From NCBI GenBank assembly GCA_000955875.1, contig JYOE01000018.1:1-47225 (forward strand): 47,225 bases of DNA, read 5' to 3'. The DNA is from Terrabacter sp. 28 (GTDB lineage: Bacteria > Actinomycetota > Actinomycetes > Actinomycetales > Dermatophilaceae). Of the stretch, positions 19,279-26,550 are shown piece by piece (the first letter of the stretch is position 1; the number at the start of each line of letters is the position of its first letter). A program made the position numbers and the translations under genes. Below the pieces are notes generated by a model. It was not told the DNA's origin and did not search any database. It was given only the letters and a program-made list of their open reading frames with translations.

Positions 19279-19305
19279 GGGCGGGCCCAGCCCCCGGACC
19301 CGCCC
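19279..19305 (+). terminator. Likely ABC-F gene terminator
   Basis: GGGCGGG (19279-19285) and CCCGCCC (19299-19305) form a 7-bp stem followed by TTTCA, just after the stop codon. Confidence 0.5.
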
Positions 19306-19310
19306 TTTCA

Positions 19311-19382
19311 GCAACACACCCGGTAATGGTCAGCTCCTCACGGCTGCAACCGTGGGGAGCTGACACCTACCGGGTGTGTTGC
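19311..19382. repeat. Palindromic intergenic element, copy 1
   Basis: A 72-nt near-perfect hairpin. The outer arms are GCAACACACCCGGTA (19311-19325) and its exact inverse (19368-19382). The inner arms pair with a single mismatch and a 2-nt bulge around a CTGCAA loop. It lies between the convergent ABC-F and M36 peptidase genes. A second copy with the same outer arms lies at 36661-36736. Confidence 0.75.
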
Positions 19383-19402
19383 GGCGCGGGGGTCAACGAG
19401 CC

Positions 19403-22400
19403 CTAGCGGTTGTCGACCGCCTTGACGTCGACGGCCACATCGGCGCCGGTGTAGAGGTGGCTCAGCACGTAGACGGTGCCCGGGGGAATGGGCGCCGACT
19501 CGTCGGCCGAGGCCGTCGCTGCCGACCCCGTCAGCGCGCAGGCACTGTCGAGGAAGTACAGGTCGAGGTCGTGGCCGACGGTGTCGTCGAGCGGGCTCGT
19601 GCCCTTGACCGACACCGAGTGCAGGCCGTCGGAGAAGCCCGCCGGCAGCTTCGTCACCCAGCCGTCGACGCCCTGCGACGCCGGCGGGAACGTGCATGCC
19701 GTGTTCATCTCGGTGCCCGTGACGCCGAAGACGTTCTGCAGGCCGGTCGGGTCACCCGCCGCCGGGTTGTTGGCCGTGATGGTGCCCTGGTCGCTGTACG
19801 GCGCGTCCGGGGTGACCGTGCCGTTGGCGACCGTGGCGCCCGAGCCGAACGCCTCGATCTCGGCGACCTGCGCGTACGTCGTCGTGTCGCCCTGCACCGA
19901 GTCGACGAAGAAGCGCAGGTAGGCGGCCTTCGTCGGGGTGCTGAGCGCGAACGTCGTGTAGTTGAGGTCGGGAGCCGTCGGGCGCGGTGCCTGGTAGCCG
20001 AAGGCGCCGGTGCGGGCCGTCGTCCACGTGACGCCGTCGAGCGAGGTCTGCACCGTGAAGCCCTTGAGGGCGGCGAAGCGCGACGCGTTCGTCGCCTTGT
20101 AGGCGCTGACCCGCACCGAGCTGACGGTCGCCGGGGCGGCGAGCTTGACGGTGACCCGCTCGTCGGGTCCCGCGTTGTAGGCCGTCTCACCGGCCTTCGT
20201 CGACCACACGGAGGCGGCCGTGTCGTCGAAGGCGAACTTCGCCGGGGCGCCGTCGTCCTGCGACGAGACCGAGACGACCTGCGCGCCGGCCGCCGTCGAG
20301 GCGAGGTTGGGTGCGAGCGAGATCTTCTTCGCCGTGTTCTTGCCCGCGACGACCGAGAAGCCCTCGATGGTCTGGGTGCCGAACCCGGGTGCCTGGATGG
20401 TCAGCGGGTAGGTGCCGGTGACGGCCTTGACCGTCGCGCCGCCGGTCGAGCCGGTGCGCACGAGGGGCGAGACCCGAGCCTCGTAGCGGCCGAGGATGAC
20501 CCGGGCGTTGCTGATCGGCTGGCCCGTCGTCGCGTTGACGAGGGTCAGCGCGACCGTGCCGTTGGACGCGGCCGCCGGCACGTCGAACGCCGGCTTCGGG
20601 TCGGTGTCGTCACCGGTCGCCGTCGAGGCGGAGACGCCGGCGCCGCGCTTGGCGAAGACCGACCAGATGAGGGCCGTGTCGTCACCGTGGTAGCGGTCGA
20701 GGTCGGCGCTCAGGATGCCGTCACGCGCGTCGAGGAACGACGGGTTCGGCGCGGTGAGCGGCATGCCGTCGGTGACGAGGCGCGCGGCCCGCTCGGAGCC
20801 GGCAGCGATGCCGTAGCGCGCCACGAGGGCCTTGTGCAGGTCCCACAGCGTCGCCGTCCAGATCTCGCCGTCGGCGTGCACCTCGGGACCGGTCAGGTCG
20901 TAGCCGATGTCGCCGAAGGTGTTGGGGTTCTTGTTGTAGTCGTAGTTGCGGATGCCGCGGACCTCGTTGCCCGTGGCGTACGCCCCCACGACGGCGCGCG
21001 AGCGCTCGAGGCCCGTTGCGTACGCGTGGTTCATCGCGTACCAGTCGCCCCAGCCCTCGCCCATCGAGCCGGCCTGGTGCGAGCCGAGCGCACCGCCGCC
21101 CGCGACGTAGCGGTTCGACAGGCCGTGGCTGTACTCGTGCTGGATGACGGACATGTCGAACGATCCGTCGCGGTAGGGCCCCTCGAACGCGTCGTCGATC
21201 GGCTCCCAGAGGAACATGCCGCTCCACGGCGGGATGCCGTCGTCGAGGGTGAGCATGTACGCGTTGTCCCGACCGGTGTAGGTCGGCGCGCCACCCGACG
21301 CGGCGCCGGCCTGGACCAGCCCGCGGATCGCGTCGCCGCCCTGGCCGCCCTTGCCGCCGTTGTCGGTCTGGAAGTTGCCGGCGCTCTCGGTGAAGCCGAG
21401 CGCGTAGTACTGGTCGTGGATGCGGTTGTGCTGGAAGAAGAGGTTCGTCGCGGCGGGGTCGAGGTCCTCGGCGTAGGAGGGCGGCGTGGTCTGGCCCTTC
21501 GTGGCGGCCCACTGGTTGGTGTAGGCGTAGTCGAAGTGGCCGGTGGGGGAGACCGGTCGTGGCGCGTTGTCGACCGGGGCGATGAAGTTCGACCAGTTGG
21601 CGTAGCTGTCGGCGTTGTTGCCCAGCGTCGTGACGCCGGTGCCGGTCGCGCCCGTGAGGTCGACCCAGCCCTTGGGCGACTCGGCCGTGGCGCCGAACGA
21701 CTGCTGGCGCGGCTGGCCGCCGTTCGCGGCACCCGGGTAGTTGTCGTAGACCGTGCCGTGGGCGTCGTCGAACTGCACGACGCTCGCCCGGTGCAGCACC
21801 GCGCCCGTCGTGCCGTCGACGATGACCTCCCAGGCCTCGGTCTGGCTCTTGATGAAGAAGACCTTGTAGGCCGCGACCGGGCCGGACTTCGTCGGGAAGG
21901 CGACCTTGCGCACGTAGCCGGGGCCGGCGAACGGCCCCCGCGAGAACGTCGTGAAGCCGGCCTGCGTGCCGTCGGCGACGGGGGCGTATGCCGTGCCGGG
22001 AGCGAGCGTGCCCGCGACCTTGAGCAGGGCGCCCGTCTCGCCGAGCACCCACGTGCCGAGGAGACCCGCCCCGGGAGCGGTCTCGCCGGCGTACGACAGG
22101 ACGCGCCCGTCGGAGGCGACGGCGACGTTGAGGCGGCCACCGCGCGCGGCCGGCGCGCCGGCGAAGGTCTGCACGAAGCTGACGACATGCGTGCCGGTGC
22201 CCGGCAGGGCGTGGTCGCGGGCGACGGTGAGGCCCTGCACCTGCGCGGCCGAGAGCCCGAACGCCGCGGGCTGGGAGGCGAGCCAGCCGCGGGCGACGTC
22301 GACGGCGGTGCCGCTGCGTGCCGCGGTCAGGTAGCCGTCGGCGCGCAGCGCGCGCAGGGTGCCGAAGCGCGCGTCCCACGTGGCACGGGCCCCCGCGCCG

Positions 22401-22645
22401 GCGGTCTTCAGCAGCGCCGCGACGGCGGACTTCGTCGCTGCCGTGGGGACGACCGCCTTCGTGACGGCCCGGGTGTCGAGGGTCGCGAGCAGGTCGCTGA
22501 CCGTGTCGGTGATCGTGTTGGTGAGCGAGGTGCTCACGGGGAGTGCGGCGGTCGACGTCGTTGTCGCCGCCGCGAGCGGGGCCCCCGCCGCCGCCGAGAC
22601 GAGGCACAGTCCCATGGCGAGGACGTGCTTGCGAGTGGTGTTCAC
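19403..22645 (-). CDS. Secreted M36 (fungalysin) metallopeptidase
   Basis: A 1080-aa exported zinc protease. A signal peptide (residues 1-26, ending near APLAAA) is followed by an FTP/PepSY-like propeptide (about 60-280). The M36 catalytic domain has SVIQHEYSHGLSNR, which holds the HExxH zinc site, and GEGWGDWYAM with the third ligand Glu about 30 residues later. After it come a carboxypeptidase-regulatory-like beta domain (VALTLVNATTGQPISNARVILG) and an F5/8-type C (discoidin-like) domain. The C-terminal region is a beta-rich domain with paired Cys, probably for substrate or surface binding. The start is GTG 22645 with AGGAG upstream. It lies alone and is probably used for extracellular protein degradation. 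Confidence 0.92.
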   Translation of the reverse strand: MNTTRKHVLAMGLCLVSAAAGAPLAAATTTSTAALPVSTSLTNTITDTVSDLLATLDTRAVTKAVVPTAATKSAVAALLKTAGAGARATWDARFGTLRALRADGYLTAARSGTAVDVARGWLASQPAAFGLSAAQVQGLTVARDHALPGTGTHVVSFVQTFAGAPAARGGRLNVAVASDGRVLSYAGETAPGAGLLGTWVLGETGALLKVAGTLAPGTAYAPVADGTQAGFTTFSRGPFAGPGYVRKVAFPTKSGPVAAYKVFFIKSQTEAWEVIVDGTTGAVLHRASVVQFDDAHGTVYDNYPGAANGGQPRQQSFGATAESPKGWVDLTGATGTGVTTLGNNADSYANWSNFIAPVDNAPRPVSPTGHFDYAYTNQWAATKGQTTPPSYAEDLDPAATNLFFQHNRIHDQYYALGFTESAGNFQTDNGGKGGQGGDAIRGLVQAGAASGGAPTYTGRDNAYMLTLDDGIPPWSGMFLWEPIDDAFEGPYRDGSFDMSVIQHEYSHGLSNRYVAGGGALGSHQAGSMGEGWGDWYAMNHAYATGLERSRAVVGAYATGNEVRGIRNYDYNKNPNTFGDIGYDLTGPEVHADGEIWTATLWDLHKALVARYGIAAGSERAARLVTDGMPLTAPNPSFLDARDGILSADLDRYHGDDTALIWSVFAKRGAGVSASTATGDDTDPKPAFDVPAAASNGTVALTLVNATTGQPISNARVILGRYEARVSPLVRTGSTGGATVKAVTGTYPLTIQAPGFGTQTIEGFSVVAGKNTAKKISLAPNLASTAAGAQVVSVSSQDDGAPAKFAFDDTAASVWSTKAGETAYNAGPDERVTVKLAAPATVSSVRVSAYKATNASRFAALKGFTVQTSLDGVTWTTARTGAFGYQAPRPTAPDLNYTTFALSTPTKAAYLRFFVDSVQGDTTTYAQVAEIEAFGSGATVANGTVTPDAPYSDQGTITANNPAAGDPTGLQNVFGVTGTEMNTACTFPPASQGVDGWVTKLPAGFSDGLHSVSVKGTSPLDDTVGHDLDLYFLDSACALTGSAATASADESAPIPPGTVYVLSHLYTGADVAVDVKAVDNR

Positions 22646-22761
22646 GCGTGCTCCTAGGAGTTGCTCGGCGGGTCGCGCCGAGGCGGGCGACCCGGTGCAG
22701 GAGAAACGACGTGGGGGCCCGGAAGGGTACGCGCGGGCGGAAAACTCGGTCGGATCCCGTT

Positions 22762-22789
22762 GAATTTATCTTGATGTCAAGATAAATTC
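22762..22789. promoter_or_regulatory. MarR-type operator before the VOC gene
   Basis: GAATTTATCTTGA-TG-TCAAGATAAATTC is a perfect 13-bp inverted repeat with a 2-nt centre, ending 6 nt before the VOC start codon. The TCTTGA/TCAAGA core is typical of MarR-family sites. The strikingly AT-rich arms stand out from the surrounding sequence. Confidence 0.75.
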
Positions 22790-22795
22790 GGAGCC

Positions 22796-23152
22796 ATGGA
22801 GATGCACCTGCACCACGTCCAGGTCTCGGGCCCTGCGGGCTGCGAGGACGACATGCGCGCCTTCTACGACAGCGTGCTCGGCATGACCGAGGTGGAGAAG
22901 CCCGAGGCGTTGCGCGCGCGGGGCGGCGTGTGGTTCCGGGCCGGTTCCGCGGAGCTGCACGTCGGCATCGAGGAGGGTTTTGTCCCGGCCCGCAAGGCCC
23001 ACCCGGGCATCGCGGTCGCCGACGTGGAGCAGCTGGCCGAAGCCGTGTCGGCGGCCGGAGCCCCCGTCACGTGGGACGAGAACATCCCGGGCCTGCGCCG
23101 CTTCCACACCACCGACCCCGTGGGCAACCGGCTGGAGTTCCAGCAGGGATGA
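22796..23152 (+). CDS. VOC family protein (glyoxalase/bleomycin-resistance fold)
   Basis: A 118-aa single-domain vicinal-oxygen-chelate protein. Visible features are MHLHHVQVSGPAGCEDDMRAFYDSVLGMTEVEKP, with the first metal His, VWFRAGSAELHVGIEEGF with the second His, and FHTTDPVGNRLEFQQ at the C-terminus, with the usual Glu ligand. The fold supports dioxygenase, glyoxalase or drug-binding roles; the substrate is unknown. It begins 6 nt after a large palindromic MarR operator, so it is very probably the direct target of the convergent MarR gene 5 nt downstream. Confidence 0.88.
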   Translation: MEMHLHHVQVSGPAGCEDDMRAFYDSVLGMTEVEKPEALRARGGVWFRAGSAELHVGIEEGFVPARKAHPGIAVADVEQLAEAVSAAGAPVTWDENIPGLRRFHTTDPVGNRLEFQQG

Positions 23153-23157
23153 GCGCG

Positions 23158-23682
23158 TCAGCCGTGCTGGGCCCCCCGCGACTCGAGCGGGGCGAGCATG
23201 CGCCGCAGCAGGGTCGCGAGCTGTGCGCGGTCGGCTGCCGAGAGCTCCGAGAGCAGCGACTTCTCCTGCTCGATGAGGTCGGCCATCGCCGAGTCGACGA
23301 CGTCGCGACCCGCAGCGGTCAGGCGCACGAGCACGCCGCGCCGGTCGCCCGGGTCGGGGCGGCGCTCGACGAAGCCGCTGCGCTCGAGCCGGTCGACGCG
23401 GTTGGTCATCGTGCCCGACGTGACCAGGGTCTGCTGCACGAGCGCGCCCGGCGACAGCTCGTAGGGCTCGCCCGCCCGGCGCAGGGCCGACAGCACGTCG
23501 AACGCCCAGCCCTCGAGGAGGTGCTCCGAGAAGGCCGAACCGCGCGCGAGGTCGAGACGGCGAGCCAGGCGCGAGACGCGCGAGAGCACCTCGAGGGGCG
23601 AGACGTCGAGGTCGGGCCGCTCGCGGCGCCAGGCAGCGACGATCTCGTCCACGTCGTCGGCGGGCCTGCTCTCGGCGCTCAT
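23158..23682 (-). CDS. MarR family transcriptional regulator
   Basis: A 174-aa MarR-type winged-helix dimer. The core runs AFDVLSALRRAGEPYELSPGALVQQTLVTSGTMTNRVDRLERSGFVERRPDPGDRRGVLVRLTAAGRDVVD, with the recognition helix at TSGTMTNRVDRLE and the wing at DPGDRRGV. ATG 23682 is preferred, since the longer open frame runs over the divergent promoter and the methyltransferase gene. It sits between the VOC gene and the Tam-like gene. A MarR palindrome at 22762-22789 and a related half-palindrome in its own promoter (23702-23724) suggest that it represses VOC and also itself and tam. The inducer is unknown. Confidence 0.9.
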   Translation of the reverse strand: MSAESRPADDVDEIVAAWRRERPDLDVSPLEVLSRVSRLARRLDLARGSAFSEHLLEGWAFDVLSALRRAGEPYELSPGALVQQTLVTSGTMTNRVDRLERSGFVERRPDPGDRRGVLVRLTAAGRDVVDSAMADLIEQEKSLLSELSAADRAQLATLLRRMLAPLESRGAQHG

Positions 23683-23701
23683 GGAGCCAACTGTAGTCGC
23701 C

Positions 23702-23724
23702 GTCAAGACTCTTGACATCGAAGG
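23702..23724. promoter_or_regulatory. Putative MarR autoregulatory site
   Basis: GTCAAGA-C-TCTTGAC (23702-23716) is a perfect 7-bp inverted repeat. TCTTGA-CA-TCGAAG (23710-23723) also resembles the TCTTGA-TG-TCAAGA operator upstream of the VOC gene. It lies in the divergent promoter of the MarR and Tam-like genes. Confidence 0.5.
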
Positions 23725-23738
23725 AAAGTGAGCACGTC

Positions 23739-24584
23739 GTGACCGAACCCACCACTGCCTCCAGCGGATCCGCTCGCCCCGGCGACGCCGCCTGGGACCC
23801 GCGCCAGTACGCCGTCTTCGCGGGCCACCGGGGCCGCCCGTTCGCCGACCTGCTGGCGCGCGTCGATGCGGACGACCCACGGCTCGTCGTCGACCTGGGG
23901 TGCGGCCCGGGCGAGCTCACGCTCGGGCTCGCGCAGCGCTGGCCGAACGCCCGCGTCGTCGGCGTCGACAGCTCTCCCGACATGCTGGCCCGAGCCCGCG
24001 AGCTCGACGGCGACGGTCGTGTCGAGTGGGTCGAGGCCGCCGCCGAGGACTGGGACCCGACCGAGTCCGGCGGCTCCGTCGACGTGCTCGTCACGAACGC
24101 CACGCTGCAGTGGGTGCCGAGCCACCTGCGCCTCATCCCGTCGTGGGTCGCGGCGCTCGCACCGGGCGGCACCTTCGCCATGCAGGTCCCCTCGAACTTC
24201 GACGCCCCGTCGCACCGGCTGATGCGCGAGGTCGCCGCCCGGCACGCGCGGGCCGACGACCTGCGCCCCGGGCTCGCCCGCGCGCAGGCAGTCGCCCAGC
24301 CGCAGACGTATGCCGCCCTCCTGCTCGACCTGACCCCCGACGTCGACGTGTGGCAGACCACCTACGAGCACGTCCTCGCGGCCGAGCCCGACGGCCCGCA
24401 CCCCGTGCTCGAGTGGGTGCGCGGCACCGGCCTGCGCCCCGTGCTGGGGGCGCTCGACGACAAGGAACGCGAGGACTTCCTCGCCGACTACGAGAAGGAG
24501 CTCGAGGCGGCATACCCGCGCAAGGCGTACGGCGTGATCTTCCCGTTCACGCGCACGTTCGCCGTCGCCCGCACGCCTGCCTGA
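23739..24584 (+). CDS. tam: Trans-aconitate 2-methyltransferase-like SAM methyltransferase
   Basis: A 281-aa class I SAM-dependent methyltransferase. Motif I is LVVDLGCGPGELTLGLAQRWPNARVVGVDSSPDMLARAREL, followed by VDVLVTNATLQWVPSHLRLIPSWVAALAPGGTFAMQVPSNFD, which closely follows Tam proteins (NAxLQWVPDH, GGxxAxQxP). The C-terminal FPFTRTFAVA is also typical of the family. Tam methylates trans-aconitate, an inhibitor of aconitase; that function is inferred. The start is GTG 23739, with AAGGAAAG upstream; an earlier in-frame TTG (23712) falls in the MarR site. It is divergent from the MarR gene and converges on the photolyase gene. Confidence 0.8.
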   Translation: MTEPTTASSGSARPGDAAWDPRQYAVFAGHRGRPFADLLARVDADDPRLVVDLGCGPGELTLGLAQRWPNARVVGVDSSPDMLARARELDGDGRVEWVEAAAEDWDPTESGGSVDVLVTNATLQWVPSHLRLIPSWVAALAPGGTFAMQVPSNFDAPSHRLMREVAARHARADDLRPGLARAQAVAQPQTYAALLLDLTPDVDVWQTTYEHVLAAEPDGPHPVLEWVRGTGLRPVLGALDDKEREDFLADYEKELEAAYPRKAYGVIFPFTRTFAVARTPA

Positions 24585-24596
24585 ACGCGCTCGTCC

Positions 24597-26078
24597 TCAC
24601 GGAGGAGTCGCGGCTCGGCGCCGCTCCTGGGCCACGACGGCCTCGAGGTCGGCGAGCCGGTGCCGCTGCTGCAGCGGCCGCGCCATGCGGTGGTTGCCCT
24701 CGAGGCGGGCGGCATTGCGGTCGAGGTAGGCCCAGTAGCCGGCCGTAAAGGGGCAGGCGTCGTCGCCGAGCCGTTTCCTCGGGTCGTAACGACAGCCGCC
24801 GCAGTAGTCGCTCATGCGGTCGATGTAGGCCCCACCCGAGACGTACGGCTTGGTCGCCATCGCGCCGCCGTCGGCGTGCTGGCTCATGCCGACGACGTTG
24901 GCCGGCATGACCCAGTCGTAGCCGTCCACGAAGCGCGTCTGGAACCACTCGGTCAGCGCGTCGGGGTGGTAGCCGCGCTGCGCCGCCCAGTTGCCGAGCA
25001 CCATGAGGCGCGGGATGTGGTGCACCCAGCCGCGCTCGCGCACCCCGGTCAACGCGTCCTGCAGGCAGGCAGCGTCGACCTGGTCGGTCTCCAGCCGGTC
25101 GAACCAGCCGGGCAGCGGGCGCCGCGCGGCGAGCGCGTTGCGGCGCCGGTAGGTCGGACCGAAGTGCCAGTAGAGGTGCCAGACGTACTCGCGCCAGCCG
25201 ATGACCTGCCGCACGAAGCCCTCGACGGAGGCGAGCGGGGCGTCGCCGTCGCGGTAGGCCTGGGCCGCCCGGTCTACGACCTCGACGGGGTCGAGCAGCC
25301 CGAGGTTGAGCGGCACCGAGAGCAGGCTGTGCGCCATCGCCCAGTCCCCGCGGAGCATCGCGTCCTCGTGCGGCCCGAACGCGCCGAGCCGCTTCGTGAC
25401 GAACCGGTCGAGGGCGGCGAGCGCCTCGCGCCGGGTCACGGCGAACACCCGCGGGCCGTCGTCGCCGACGGGGGAGAGGTGCCCCTCGCGCGTCCAGCGG
25501 TCGAGGTCCTCGCGCACCTCGGCGTCGATGTCGTCCTCGCGCGGCTGGTAGGGCGGTGGCACGTCGAGCCGCTCGGCGCCCCTGGGCGGGGGCTCGCGGT
25601 TCTCGTCGTCGAACGACCACCGGCCACCCACCGGTCGCTCGCCCTCGACCAGCAGGTCGAGGCGCAGGCGCTGGAACCGGTAGAAGTCCTCCATCCGCAC
25701 CCGGCGACGGTCGCCGGCCCAGGCGGCGAACTCCTCCCGAGGGAGGCTGAAGCCCGGCGTGGGGTCGATGTCCTCGACCACCCCGTCGGCGTGCAGCCGG
25801 CGCACGAGGCGCTCGGCGGCGTACGACGTCGGCTCGTAGACGCGCACCGGTTCGCCCAGCTCGCGCACCGCCTCCGTGTAGGTGTCGGTGCGCAGCAGCA
25901 CCGCCGAGTCACCGAGCTCGGCCGCACGGTGGCGCAGCGCCGACAGCACGAGGTGCAGCTTCTGCCGGTGGAAGGGGCGCCGGGCGAGCGCTCGCCGGCT
26001 CTCGACGAGCAGCACGCCGTCGTGCCCGACCGCGAAGTGCGGGCCGAGCTGGTCGGCGAAGAGCCACCGTCGCGTCAT
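24597..26078 (-). CDS. FeS-type photolyase / cryptochrome-related protein (PhrB-like)
   Basis: A 493-aa protein of the bacterial FeS photolyase/cryptochrome group (FeS-BCP), whose characterised members are (6-4) photolyases with FAD, a ribolumazine and a 4Fe-4S cluster. It opens with RRWLFADQLGPHF, typical of the group. FAD-domain features include GWREYVWHLYW, HHIPRLMVLGNWA, GYDWVMPANVVGMSQHADGG and TKPYVSGGAYI. The cluster Cys are visible: DAACLQDAL, SDYCGGCRY and DDACPFTAGYW, giving the four expected residues. ATG 26078 matches the family start; the longer frame would run across the sigma-gene promoter. The tam stop is 12 nt from its own stop. Confidence 0.9.
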   Translation of the reverse strand: MTRRWLFADQLGPHFAVGHDGVLLVESRRALARRPFHRQKLHLVLSALRHRAAELGDSAVLLRTDTYTEAVRELGEPVRVYEPTSYAAERLVRRLHADGVVEDIDPTPGFSLPREEFAAWAGDRRRVRMEDFYRFQRLRLDLLVEGERPVGGRWSFDDENREPPPRGAERLDVPPPYQPREDDIDAEVREDLDRWTREGHLSPVGDDGPRVFAVTRREALAALDRFVTKRLGAFGPHEDAMLRGDWAMAHSLLSVPLNLGLLDPVEVVDRAAQAYRDGDAPLASVEGFVRQVIGWREYVWHLYWHFGPTYRRRNALAARRPLPGWFDRLETDQVDAACLQDALTGVRERGWVHHIPRLMVLGNWAAQRGYHPDALTEWFQTRFVDGYDWVMPANVVGMSQHADGGAMATKPYVSGGAYIDRMSDYCGGCRYDPRKRLGDDACPFTAGYWAYLDRNAARLEGNHRMARPLQQRHRLADLEAVVAQERRRAATPP

Positions 26079-26245
26079 GGCGGGGTCATACCCGGCCGGG
26101 TGGCTGCGGCGTGCGCGGGCGCCGACGGTGTGGGTAAGGCACGTGTCTCGCGACGGTAAAAGCGTGGTCTCGAGCCCGCGCGCCGTCCCACCGCGGGAGA
26201 AAAACTGGGTCAATTTCCGGCATTTGCCCCCATTTCGGAAAACTG

Positions 26246-26271
26246 TGTCATGAAATGGGTGCAGGCACGTC
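26246..26271 (+). promoter_or_regulatory. ECF-type promoter of the first sigma-fusion gene
   Basis: TGTCATGAAA (26246-26255), 12 nt, then CGTC (26268-26271). The same elements with identical spacing precede the paralogue at 29163-29188. The TGTCA and CGTC elements match the pattern of ECF sigma promoters. Confidence 0.6.
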
Positions 26272-26353
26272 ATACAGGTGACGGCAACGCAGGGGTCTCC
26301 CGCTTGGTCAGGGGAGGGAGTGGCCCCTTCGGGGTCATCTCCAGTGGTGCCGT

Positions 26354-26411
26354 CAGGTTTCGTCCTCCCGCGTGGTTTCGTGGAGGGGATCATTCGGGAG
26401 GACGAAACCTG
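26354..26411 (+). promoter_or_regulatory. 17-bp hairpin in the leader of the first sigma-fusion gene
   Basis: CAGGTTTCGTCCTCCCG (26354-26370) and its exact inverse (26395-26411) enclose a 24-nt loop. It lies about 80 nt after the predicted promoter and 139 nt before the start codon. No T tract follows. The rest of the 26079-26550 gap holds the ECF promoter and an 8-bp repeat CCCATTTC/GAAATGGG (26229-26259) spanning its -35. Confidence 0.7.
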
Positions 26412-26550
26412 CCAGCCCCGACCGGGCCCGGTCCGCCTTCTTGTGCCGACCGCTCGTTGGGATGGACGCCCGCCCCGCCGCTTGGCAGACTTGGCTGCAC
26501 CGCTCAGACCGGACAAACCGGTGAGTTCCGGGCAGACGAAGGGCGAAGGG

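Noticed and set aside
19376..22657. Open frame of about 1090 codons on the plus strand opposite the M36 peptidase
   Set aside because: It is the antisense shadow of a high-GC gene: Arg/Gly/Ala/Val-rich, without any recognisable domain. The minus-strand frame has a signal peptide and HEYSH motif.
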